From contig DNDO01000141.1 of assembly GCA_003484265.1 (NCBI GenBank), positions 21,024-26,058 on the forward strand: a stretch of DNA of 5,035 nucleotides. The letters are read 5' to 3'. Shown here piece by piece: positions 1 to 5,035 of this stretch. The stretch is from Anaerolineae bacterium (GTDB lineage: Bacteria; Chloroflexota; Anaerolineae; Anaerolineales; Villigracilaceae). The notes under the pieces are model-generated. The model made no database searches. It was given only the letters and a program-made list of their open reading frames with translations, and was not told the origin of the DNA. Made by a program: the position numbers and the translations under genes. Each line of letters begins with the position of its first letter. The stretch's first letter is position 1.

Positions 1-16
1 TGTGCTCTTCCGATCT
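1..16. other. Residual Illumina adapter sequence at contig end
   Basis: The first 16 bases, TGTGCTCTTCCGATCT, are identical to the 3' end of the Illumina TruSeq read-2 adapter. The prs reading frame stays open through this stretch by chance but stops resembling the family at the junction. The bases are a library artefact left at the edge of an assembled contig and should be trimmed. Genomic sequence starts at about base 17. Confidence 0.95.
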
Positions 17-887
17 GTATGGGAACTGTGTCTGTGGTGATGATCTGCTTGATAGGCAGGGCGGCAAGTTTATCCGCCGCATCGCGTGAAAAGATCGGAT
101 GGATAAACGCGAGATATACATCACGGGCGCCGTACTGCTTGACTACATGAACTGCCTGCTCGATAGAACCGCCGGTATCCACTTCATCGTCTACGATGAT
201 GACATCGTGGTCTTTTACATCGCCGATCAAGGTCAGTGCTTCGGCTTTTGCATCGTTCCCGGTGCGGCGTTTCTCTATAAAGGCAATCGGGACATCCATA
301 TCGAGGGCATAGTTGCGTCCCTTTTTGGCGAAGCCCAGATCGGTGGCTACCACGACCGGGGAGACCATCTGGCTGAACATATTGTCTTTGATGTGATCGC
401 TGATCATATGAGATGCCGTCAATACATCGCCGGGGATCGAAAAGAATCCTTGTATCTGCCCGGCGTGCGGGTCGAAGGTCATATAGCGGTCGGCACCTGC
501 AACTTCAATCATATCTGCCACGAGCCGGGCAGTGATGGGAACGCGCGGCTGGTCTTTCTTATCCGAACGCCCATAGGCGAGGTATGGGACAACGGCAGTA
601 ATGCGCGCGGCTGAATCCAATTGCAGGGTTTGCACCATGATTAATAATTCCATCAGGTTGTAATGCACGGGCGTGGACGTGGTCTGAATTACGTATACAT
701 CCTGTCCGCGCGCACTGCTGTTCAATTGGATGAAAATATTTTCATTGGGGAACTGGATCACCTTGCGCGGACTTAAAGTTTGTTCGAGGTAATCGGCGAT
801 CTTTTGCGCAAGGTCGGGCGAACCTGACCCGGCATATAACTTGATCGACCCGTACATTTTGATCTCATGACTTGAATGCTGTGACAT
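17..887 (-). CDS. prs: Ribose-phosphate pyrophosphokinase (PRPP synthase), 3' end missing
   Basis: Makes 5-phosphoribosyl-1-pyrophosphate from ribose 5-phosphate and ATP in the cytosol, feeding purine, pyrimidine, histidine, tryptophan and NAD synthesis. The reverse strand gives 290 residues before the adapter junction; bacterial enzymes have about 310-320, so roughly 25-40 C-terminal residues are lost. Visible family signatures: N-terminal FPNENIFIQLNSSARGQDVYVIQ (residues 46-68; Asn50 region), the ATP-loop segment PYLAYGRSDKKDQPR (101-115), FDPHAGQIQGFF with the metal/catalytic His141 (138-149), the flexible-loop basic pair in EKRR (205-208), the ribose-5-phosphate loop VDDEVDTGGS (232-241), HPIFS (263-267) and TTDTVP (284-289). 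The usual Arg-Gln-Asp of the ATP loop reads Arg-Ser-Asp here. The start at 887 is chosen because GAGGAG lies 4 bases upstream; a second Met at 857 is possible. The gene begins 12 bases after the meaB stop, which suggests cotranscription. Confidence 0.95.
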
Positions 888-891
888 ACAT

Positions 892-897
892 CTCCTC
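892..897 (-). promoter_or_regulatory. Ribosome binding site for prs
   Basis: GAGGAG on the minus strand sits 4 bases before the ATG at 887, inside the 12-base gap after the meaB stop codon. It favours this start over the in-frame Met ten codons further in. It also shows that prs has its own translation signal although it probably shares the transcript. Confidence 0.7.
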
Positions 898-899
898 GG

Positions 900-1898
900 T
901 TAACTCATCTTTCCATTCAAGAGGGAACGCACCGCATCATACGGAGAAATATCCCTTTGAATGACCCGCTCCAAAACAACTTCATAATCCCTTTGCTGGA
1001 TGCCTCCCAAAAACCGACTCATCAATTCATCCCGCAACAACGCCTCCAATTCGGACCTCAACCGGGTGCGATCACGATCAGTCCAATCTCCGCTTTGACG
1101 GAGGTGCGCGGCGTGCTTGGCTATCGCTTCAGCCAGTTCGGCGATACCCGTGCCTTCGGTCGAGATGGTTTTGAGGATGGGGGGTAGCCATAATATTTCA
1201 TCAACATCAGGTTCGTCAACTGACACGGTCCTTCCGTGATGGCGGAAAATGCGTTTTGTTGGATGGGCAAGTTCGAGCGTCGAGCGAAGCGCGCGTTCAG
1301 TATTTTCGACGCCGGGACGGTCCGCTTTGTTCACGACGAGCACATCCGCTATTTCCAATATCCCTGCCTTGATCGCCTGGATTTCATCGCCAAGACCGGG
1401 TGCTTCGACAACAACAGTCGTGTGGGCGAGGCGAGCGATATCCACCTCACTTTGCCCCGCGCCGACAGTTTCGATAATGATGATCTCATAGCCCGCAGCA
1501 TCGAAGACCTGTACGAACGCTGCTGTCTTTCGTGCCAGCCCGCCAACGGAACCGCGAGACGCCATCGAACGGATAAAAACGCCGTCGTCGCCGGAAAGAT
1601 CGCGCATGCGGACGCGGTCACCGAGCACCGCACCTCCTGTGAACGGACTCGACGGGTCAACCGCGATTATCGCGACTTTATTCTTTTTTTCTTTTCGATA
1701 ATGAAGTGTAAGTTGATTGACGAGCGATGACTTGCCTGTGCCCGGCGCGCCGGTCACTCCGATAAGGTGCGCTTTGCCGGTATGCAAAAAAAGCTCCGCA
1801 AGCGCGGCGCGTCCTTCAGTCGAATCGTTTTCCACTTGTGTCAACACGCGTGATAACGGGAGTCTGTTTCCTTCAAGTATGGATTGGGTGAATGACAT
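900..1898 (-). CDS. meaB: Methylmalonyl-CoA mutase-associated GTPase MeaB
   Basis: G3E-family P-loop GTPase (MeaB/ArgK/MMAA) of 332 residues, close to the usual length. The family gates cofactor loading and protects adenosylcobalamin-dependent acyl-CoA mutases from inactivation. Visible motifs in order: Walker A GAPGTGKSS (50-58), the switch-like VDPSSPFTGGAVLGDRVRM (80-98), SMASRGSVGGLA (111-122), the Walker B/G3 region IIIIETVGAGQSE (139-151), PGLGDEIQAIKAGILEIAD (167-185) and the guanine-specificity motif NKAD (190-193). A charged helical C-terminus (about 270-332) fits the family's dimerisation arm. The ATG at 1898 is the first possible start, because an in-frame TAA lies only three codons upstream. 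No Shine-Dalgarno sequence is seen; the leader is AT-rich and follows a 10-bp hairpin. It lies 51 bases downstream of the B12-binding mutase subunit, its expected partner, and 12 bases upstream of prs. The large mutase subunit is not in the window. Confidence 0.96.
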   Translation of the reverse strand: MSFTQSILEGNRLPLSRVLTQVENDSTEGRAALAELFLHTGKAHLIGVTGAPGTGKSSLVNQLTLHYRKEKKNKVAIIAVDPSSPFTGGAVLGDRVRMRDLSGDDGVFIRSMASRGSVGGLARKTAAFVQVFDAAGYEIIIIETVGAGQSEVDIARLAHTTVVVEAPGLGDEIQAIKAGILEIADVLVVNKADRPGVENTERALRSTLELAHPTKRIFRHHGRTVSVDEPDVDEILWLPPILKTISTEGTGIAELAEAIAKHAAHLRQSGDWTDRDRTRLRSELEALLRDELMSRFLGGIQQRDYEVVLERVIQRDISPYDAVRSLLNGKMS

Positions 1899-1918
1899 AA
1901 ATATTATTTATTATGAAA

Positions 1919-1945
1919 TTACTCAACGCCCCGATCGTTGAGTAA
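1919..1945 (-). promoter_or_regulatory. Intercistronic hairpin between mcmA2 and meaB
   Basis: A perfect inverted repeat: TTACTCAACG (1919-1928) pairs with CGTTGAGTAA (1936-1945) around a 7-base loop. On the minus-strand transcript it starts 4 bases after the mcmA2 stop codon and ends about 20 bases before the meaB start. The bases that follow (AATTTCATAATAAATAATATTT, in part) are AU-rich but lack a continuous U-run, so it is not a textbook intrinsic terminator. It could cause partial termination, protect the upstream mRNA 3' end, or be a processing site. The role is inferred; the structure is seen directly. Confidence 0.6.
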
Positions 1946-1949
1946 ACAA

Positions 1950-2345
1950 CTATTTCGCTACTTCGCGAACATCCTTGATGATATCCTCAGTCGAAGCGCC
2001 GGGACCGTATATTGCTGAGATCCCCATCTCTTTCAATTTGGGCATATCATCGTCGGGTACGATGCCCCCGATGAAGACTTTTACGTTTTCCTGCCCGTTC
2101 GCTTTGAGCAATTCGAGAATGCGCGGGGCGAGCGCCATATGCGCGCCTGAAAGAATGGATAAGCCAACAATGTCGACATCCTCTTGCAGGGCGGCTTCGG
2201 CAATCATCTCAGGTGTCTGGCGCAGACCCGTGTAGATGACCTCCATGCCGGCATCGCGCAGTGCGCGTGCGACGACCTTGGCGCCGCGATCATGTCCATC
2301 GAGGCCAGGTTTGGCAACGAGAACGCGTATTTTTTTGTCGGTCAT
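1950..2345 (-). CDS. mcmA2: Cobalamin-binding small subunit of methylmalonyl-CoA mutase-type enzyme
   Basis: A 131-residue stand-alone B12-binding domain, equivalent to the C-terminal domain of single-chain methylmalonyl-CoA mutase. It carries the base-off/His-on signature: D16-x-H18-x-x-G21 within KPGLDGHDRGAKV, S63-x-L65 within VGLSILSGAH, and G93-G94 within VFIGGIVPDDD; His18 is the expected lower cobalt ligand. The complete domain forms the whole protein, so catalysis requires a separate large TIM-barrel subunit encoded elsewhere. Known two-subunit mutases of this kind act on methylmalonyl-CoA, but isobutyryl-CoA and related mutases have very similar small subunits, so the substrate is not settled here. 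GGAGG lies 4 bases before the ATG and a TATAAT box about 29 bases before it. It heads a leftward gene group with meaB, which supports the mutase assignment. Confidence 0.93.
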   Translation of the reverse strand: MTDKKIRVLVAKPGLDGHDRGAKVVARALRDAGMEVIYTGLRQTPEMIAEAALQEDVDIVGLSILSGAHMALAPRILELLKANGQENVKVFIGGIVPDDDMPKLKEMGISAIYGPGASTEDIIKDVREVAK

Positions 2346-2349
2346 GGTT

Positions 2350-2354
2350 CCTCC
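2350..2354 (-). promoter_or_regulatory. Ribosome binding site for mcmA2
   Basis: GGAGG on the minus strand with a 4-base spacer to the ATG at 2345. It fixes the start codon and contrasts with the missing Shine-Dalgarno of meaB just downstream. Confidence 0.75.
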
Positions 2355-2373
2355 GTGATTGATTTATGGCATG

Positions 2374-2403
2374 ATTATACTATGCTGATTTGTTGCAGTA
2401 TGT
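2374..2403 (-). promoter_or_regulatory. Promoter of the mcmA2-meaB-prs group
   Basis: A perfect TATAAT -10 box on the minus strand (2379 down to 2374) predicts a start of transcription near 2367 and a leader of about 20 bases before mcmA2. The expected -35 position (about 2397-2403, 17-18 bases upstream) reads CATACT/ACATAC and does not resemble TTGACA. An 11-bp palindrome covers the same position, so the promoter may be regulated or activator-dependent. Confidence 0.55.
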
Positions 2404-2408
2404 CATAC
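2398..2408. repeat. 11-bp palindrome, candidate operator
   Basis: GTATGTCATAC is a perfect dyad (GTATG, one central base, CATAC). It falls on the -35 region of the predicted mcmA2 promoter, a usual place for a repressor or activator site. I found no second copy in the intergenic region. It is short enough to arise by chance, so the regulatory reading is inference. Confidence 0.35.
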
Positions 2409-2460
2409 AAGACAATGCTTATTATCGCAACGACACTGATATACATATGAGATTCCCGCG

Positions 2461-2490
2461 TAGAAAGCCGTATATAAAATATGCTATACT
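2461..2490 (+). promoter_or_regulatory. Promoter of the rightward four-gene operon, predicted leaderless
   Basis: TATACT at 2485-2490 is a good -10 box. TAGAAA at 2461-2466 matches TTGACA at four of six positions with an 18-base spacer. The -10 box ends 6 bases before the ATG at 2497, so transcription would start at or next to the A of the start codon. No Shine-Dalgarno sequence precedes this ATG, which agrees with a leaderless mRNA. Confidence 0.5.
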
Positions 2491-2496
2491 TCGCAC

Positions 2497-2736
2497 ATGC
2501 AATCGCGTGATAAATGGCATAACTGGTCTGAAACATTGCGTCGTTTCAAGTTGGATGGGTTTGCTTCATGGATGTTGGAAGCAGGCGCGCCACTAAATTT
2601 ACTCGGAGCGCAGGCGCTTTATATCAGCCAGCCATTTGTGGGTGGAAAACAATTCGAATCGATTGCTCAAATGCTCGAAGATGAAGATGAAACACAGGCG
2701 TTTGCACGATTCCTGCGAGATGAGGTGGAGAAATGA
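2497..2736 (+). CDS. Small uncharacterised protein, first gene of the DUF6754-like operon
   Basis: Encodes 79 residues of a family I cannot name. The protein looks soluble: a basic/aromatic N-terminus (DKWHNWSETLRRFKLDG, 5-21), a central amphipathic to hydrophobic stretch rich in Ala, Leu and Gly (about 22-47), and an acidic helical C-terminus (EDEDETQAFARFLRDEVEK, 61-79). No cysteine, signal peptide or convincing membrane helix is seen, though the central stretch could lie on a membrane surface. It is read as real because a -10 box stands at leaderless distance before it and its stop overlaps the next start as ATGA. A distinct ORF in another frame across 2390-2596 lacks these signals. Its position suggests a small partner of the membrane proteins that follow; that is inference. 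Confidence 0.75.
   Translation: MQSRDKWHNWSETLRRFKLDGFASWMLEAGAPLNLLGAQALYISQPFVGGKQFESIAQMLEDEDETQAFARFLRDEVEK
2722..2730 (+). promoter_or_regulatory. Ribosome binding site and ATGA coupling junction
   Basis: GAGGTGGAG lies just before the ATG at 2733, inside the last codons of the 79-aa gene. With the 4-base ATGA overlap (2733-2736) it supports translational coupling and fixes the start of the DUF6754-like protein. Confidence 0.65.
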
Positions 2737-3479
2737 CGGTTGCATTGACCGCGCTCGGCGTGCTCGCACTTGCCGCGCTTCTGCTTCTGGTCTTTACATT
2801 GATAAGGCGCAGATCGCCGGGTATCTTCCGCGATATCGAAGCCTATAATAGGCTGAACCGCGCTGTCGGGCACGCTGTTGAAGATGGCACGCGACTGCAC
2901 ATTTCCATTGGCCGCGGCAGCCTCATTACGCCGCGTGGCGGTTCGGCGTTGGCGGGGCTAGCCATGCTGCGTCGCCTTTCAGAGCGCACATCTCAAAGCG
3001 ACCATCCGCCCGTTGTTACGTCCGGGGATGCATCGCTGGCCATCCTCTCGCAGGATACGTTACAGTCCGGCTTTCGTGTCGCGGGTGCGGAGGATCAATA
3101 CCGCTTCACAACCGGACGTTTAACTGGGCTTACCCCTTTTGCCTTTGCCGCAGGGACGCTTCCCGTCATACGCGATGAAAATGTATCTGCGAATATCGTT
3201 CTTGGTGACCTCGGGGCAGAATCTGCGCTTTTGGTTGAAGCCGCCGACCGGGACAATATGGACCTGATTGCCGCGAGTGACAATCTATCGGCACAATCGG
3301 TTCTGTACGCATCGTCGCAAGATCCGTTGATCGGCGAGGAATTGTTTGCCGCTGGTGCCTATGTGGGCGCAGGCGCATCGCATGAAGCCAGCCTGCAAGT
3401 GCAGGATGTGTTGCGATGGCTGGTCATCCTCGCAATTCTCGGTGGGGCAGTTGCGAGGTTTTTGGGGTTTGGTTTCTAA
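2733..3479 (+). CDS. DUF6754-like membrane-anchored protein
   Basis: Encodes 248 residues with a membrane helix at each end (about 4-23 and 228-245) around a soluble domain of about 200 residues. The first helix is followed by RRR (25-27), so by the positive-inside rule the central domain should be cytoplasmic. The domain contains ordered, small-residue-rich segments: RLHISIGRGSLITPRGGSALAGL (54-76), a TSGDASLAILSQDTL block (96-110), a LTPFAFAAGTL block (133-143) and a GDLGAESALLVEAADR block (158-173). These remind me of DUF6754, a family of unknown function known in Chloroflexota; the match is from memory. No catalytic motif is recognisable. The gene is coupled upstream by ATGA and downstream by TAATG, so it is probably made together with its neighbours as parts of one membrane complex. 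Confidence 0.85.
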   Translation: MTVALTALGVLALAALLLLVFTLIRRRSPGIFRDIEAYNRLNRAVGHAVEDGTRLHISIGRGSLITPRGGSALAGLAMLRRLSERTSQSDHPPVVTSGDASLAILSQDTLQSGFRVAGAEDQYRFTTGRLTGLTPFAFAAGTLPVIRDENVSANIVLGDLGAESALLVEAADRDNMDLIAASDNLSAQSVLYASSQDPLIGEELFAAGAYVGAGASHEASLQVQDVLRWLVILAILGGAVARFLGFGF

Positions 3480-4087
3480 TGAGAATCATTACAGCGGTCC
3501 TTGCCATTGCATCCGGTTTGATCGTCTTGCTTGGATACTTTTTCCCGACCCAACTAGCCGGCGTGAGAGTTTTGTTGATAGATTGGGCAATTATCCTTGG
3601 AGGTATGGCGGTTCTGGTTGGCGTTGCGAACCTGGTTTTCGTGCAAATGGAAAAAATTCGTTCCCGTCATAAGAATGGTCTGTATGGGGCATTACTAATT
3701 GTTTCATTGATTATTACATTCGGCTTGGGTTTGTTGTTCAAGCCTGACCATCAATATATGCACGCAGTAGTAAATGCAATTATTATCCCGGTCGAAGCCT
3801 CTTTGTTGGCAATCCTTGCTGTTACGCTGGTATATGCAAGCATGCGCCTCCTTCGCCGCCGCGCAGATATGATGAGCGTGATCTTTTTAATATCGGCGGT
3901 GCTTCTTATGCTAGCCCTCATGCCGACTCCATTTGGTCCTTTTCCCGGCGATCAGTTGATTACTTTCTTCCTTGGGATGTTCTCGCGCGGAGGCGCGCGC
4001 GGATTGTTGATCGGCGTTGCGCTCGGCACATTGCTTACTGGCTTACGAGTCTTATTCGGTGTTGACCGTCCATATGGTGGAAATTAA
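3479..4087 (+). CDS. Uncharacterised polytopic membrane protein, six predicted helices
   Basis: Encodes 202 residues, mostly hydrophobic, with six predicted membrane helices at about 3-22, 32-55, 67-87, 98-121, 131-149 and 172-193. Basic loops follow helix 2 (EKIRSRHK, 58-65) and helix 4 (RLLRRR, 123-128), and Arg residues flank helix 6, which suggests both termini and these loops face the cytoplasm. The linker 150-170 (PTPFGPFPGDQL then FFLGMFSRGGARG) is Pro/Gly-rich and may form a re-entrant or periplasmic loop. No transporter or enzyme signature is recognised. The ATG at 3479 is chosen over an in-frame ATG at 3416: it overlaps the preceding TAA as TAATG, gives a clean hydrophobic N-terminus, and avoids a 64-base overlap. 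No strong Shine-Dalgarno is seen, so translation probably relies on reinitiation. The next gene overlaps by another TAATG. Confidence 0.82.
   Translation: MRIITAVLAIASGLIVLLGYFFPTQLAGVRVLLIDWAIILGGMAVLVGVANLVFVQMEKIRSRHKNGLYGALLIVSLIITFGLGLLFKPDHQYMHAVVNAIIIPVEASLLAILAVTLVYASMRLLRRRADMMSVIFLISAVLLMLALMPTPFGPFPGDQLITFFLGMFSRGGARGLLIGVALGTLLTGLRVLFGVDRPYGGN
4076..4081 (+). promoter_or_regulatory. Ribosome binding site of the zinc-ribbon repeat gene
   Basis: GGTGGA lies 5 bases before the ATG at 4087, within the last codons of the membrane protein gene. It supports the TAATG junction start rather than the later in-frame Met at codon 32. Confidence 0.5.
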
Positions 4088-5035
4088 TGGCTGACATTCG
4101 CTGTTCCCATTGCGGAAAGGATAACCCCGATTTTTTTGATGTATGTCAGTTCTGTCAGTCTCCGCTGAAATCGGAGTCCATGCTTCATGCCGGTGATGCC
4201 CCATCACAGAAGGACACCGGCGAGTTGGAACCGATCCTGCCGGAGTGGCTTCAGGATGCCCGCCAACAAAGCAGGGATTCAGTGGAGAACACCACCTTTA
4301 ATCCCGAGACCAAGCCAAGGTCGCAGAATGAACCGGTTGACTTATTGGCAGGGCTTACTTCGCAGGATGATTCAGACGAAGACGAAATCCCTGACTGGCT
4401 CACTGGTATTAATCAAGTGGAAGATAAAAGGTCAGTAACGGATAATAAAGAGGAAGAGTCGTCCGATTTCTTTTCACAATTTTCAGAGACCGAATCTAAG
4501 CCGTCCAAACCTGTAGCAGATGAACCAGTTCAGGATGAATCTGCTGACGCTGTACAACTAGATTCTGGTCAGGTCGATGAATTGGGAGGCTGGCTCTCGC
4601 AAACATCCGCCGAATCAGGCGAGCCATTCTCGTTTGATCAAGCTGGAACCGATCCCGAAGAAAACAATTGGATGAAAAATCTCGGTTCGCCCGGTGAGGC
4701 AGAATCGGAAACCCCCAAAGAAAATGAACCTGAAGACCTAAGCTGGCTTCGTGATCTCGAAGTTGCGGCGAAACAAACAGGCGAACTTTCACCACCCCCA
4801 GCCGAAGCAGGATTTAATTTTGAATCGACACAACCAGATTCCGCACAGGAAGATATGAGTTGGTTGAATAATCTTGGCGGCACCTCCACCCCAGCTGCTG
4901 AACAGCCTGACTCTTCCAGCGAAGATTTGAGCTGGTTGAATAAAATGGGCGGCACTCCATTTTCAAGCGGCGAAGAATCTGCCCCTGCGGAATCAGAATC
5001 ACCGCAGGATAACCTGGGTTGGTTGAACAATTTAG
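4087..5035 (+). CDS. Zinc-ribbon protein with acidic tail of tryptophan-motif repeats, 3' end outside window
   Basis: The frame is open from 4087 to the window end: 316 residues, no stop. An N-terminal zinc ribbon has CxxC pairs at Cys6/Cys9 and Cys20/Cys23 (CSHCG, then CQFCQ), likely binding one zinc. The rest is acidic, Ser/Glu/Pro-rich and probably disordered, carrying eight Trp-centred motifs at Trp54, 104, 169, 195, 220, 259, 283 and 312. Early copies read LPEWLQD and IPDWLTG; later ones converge on an acidic pair followed by LSWLNNLGG. Spacing is 24-65 residues. No signal peptide or membrane helix is seen, so it is presumed cytoplasmic. Such tails usually present repeated binding sites to a partner; here the coupled membrane proteins are the obvious candidates (inference). 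The start follows GGTGGA and overlaps the previous stop as TAATG. Function is unknown, and the C-terminus may hold a further domain. Confidence 0.85.
   Translation, partial: MADIRCSHCGKDNPDFFDVCQFCQSPLKSESMLHAGDAPSQKDTGELEPILPEWLQDARQQSRDSVENTTFNPETKPRSQNEPVDLLAGLTSQDDSDEDEIPDWLTGINQVEDKRSVTDNKEEESSDFFSQFSETESKPSKPVADEPVQDESADAVQLDSGQVDELGGWLSQTSAESGEPFSFDQAGTDPEENNWMKNLGSPGEAESETPKENEPEDLSWLRDLEVAAKQTGELSPPPAEAGFNFESTQPDSAQEDMSWLNNLGGTSTPAAEQPDSSSEDLSWLNKMGGTPFSSGEESAPAESESPQDNLGWLNNL
4849..5035 (+). repeat. Imperfect coding repeats, [E/Q]D-x-L-x-W-L-N-x-[L/M]-G units
   Basis: Three units start at about 4849, 4921 and 5005, the last cut by the window end. The first two remain alike at DNA level: each begins GAAGAT, keeps GG TTGAATAA around the Trp codon, and ends GGCGGCAC then TCC or TCC-like. 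The third has TGGTTGAACAA. More diverged units lie upstream, with Trp codons at 4246, 4396, 4591, 4669 and 4744. Greater similarity towards the 3' side suggests recent duplication of the unit; the array probably continues past the window. Confidence 0.75.

Noticed and set aside
99..614. Plus-strand ORF of 171 codons
   Set aside because: It lies antisense to prs, whose motifs are unmistakable on the minus strand; the plus-strand translation has no coherent family pattern.
1236..1730. Plus-strand ORF of 164 codons and others opposite meaB
   Set aside because: They are antisense shadows of the MeaB coding frame, where all G3E GTPase motifs are found.
2346..2496. Possible cobalamin riboswitch upstream of mcmA2
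   Set aside because: The predicted leader is about 20 bases, far too short, and no B12-box-like sequence is seen in the 151-bp intergenic region.
2390..2596. 68-codon plus-strand ORF starting in the intergenic region
   Set aside because: It overlaps the 79-aa gene in another frame, is rich in Cys, His and Arg with no recognisable pattern, and has no ribosome binding site.
3416..3478. Upstream in-frame start for the six-helix protein
   Set aside because: It would overlap the DUF6754-like gene by 64 bases and add a polar N-terminus; the TAATG junction at 3479 matches the style of the operon.
3986..4002. GC-rich run with repeated GCGCGG
   Set aside because: It is explained by Arg/Gly/Ala codons of the membrane protein (SRGGARG) and has no further structure.
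4638..5030. Minus-strand ORF with recurring LFNQL-like segments
   Set aside because: The periodicity is the mirror of the Trp-motif repeats on the plus strand. The plus frame has the zinc ribbon, coupling to the upstream gene and a ribosome binding site.

Overview
The window looks like the end of a metagenomic or draft contig from a bacterium of the phylum Chloroflexota, most likely Anaerolineae-like. That placement is an inference from protein flavour: a DUF6754-like membrane protein, a zinc-ribbon protein with WL-type repeats, and a free-standing cobalamin-binding mutase subunit next to MeaB. No rRNA, tRNA, CRISPR array, phage or insertion-sequence feature is visible. The first 16 bases match the 3' end of an Illumina TruSeq adapter and are not genomic.

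Left half, minus strand (about 17-2345): three genes read leftwards. mcmA2 is the B12-binding small subunit of a methylmalonyl-CoA-type mutase, meaB is its G3E GTPase chaperone, and prs is ribose-phosphate pyrophosphokinase, cut off by the contig end. A consensus TATAAT box lies before mcmA2, with an 11-bp palindrome in its -35 region. A perfect 10-bp hairpin separates mcmA2 from meaB, and meaB has no visible Shine-Dalgarno sequence. prs follows meaB after 12 bases with its own GAGGAG. The first two genes serve B12-dependent acyl-CoA mutase chemistry (propionate/branched-chain or methylmalonyl-CoA metabolism). prs is a housekeeping gene that appears to share the transcript.

Centre (2346-2496): a 151-bp divergent intergenic region holds both promoters. 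The rightward promoter places a TATACT box only 6 bases before the first ATG, which predicts a leaderless mRNA.

Right half, plus strand (2497-5035): four genes are chained by ATGA, TAATG and TAATG overlaps. They encode a 79-aa soluble protein, a 248-aa DUF6754-like protein with a membrane helix at each end, a 202-aa protein with six predicted membrane helices, and a zinc-ribbon protein whose long acidic, low-complexity tail carries at least eight tryptophan-centred motifs (D-L-S-W-L-N-x-L-G type). The last gene runs off the window. The tight coupling suggests one membrane-associated complex, but its function is unknown. This is the least understood and most interesting part of the window.
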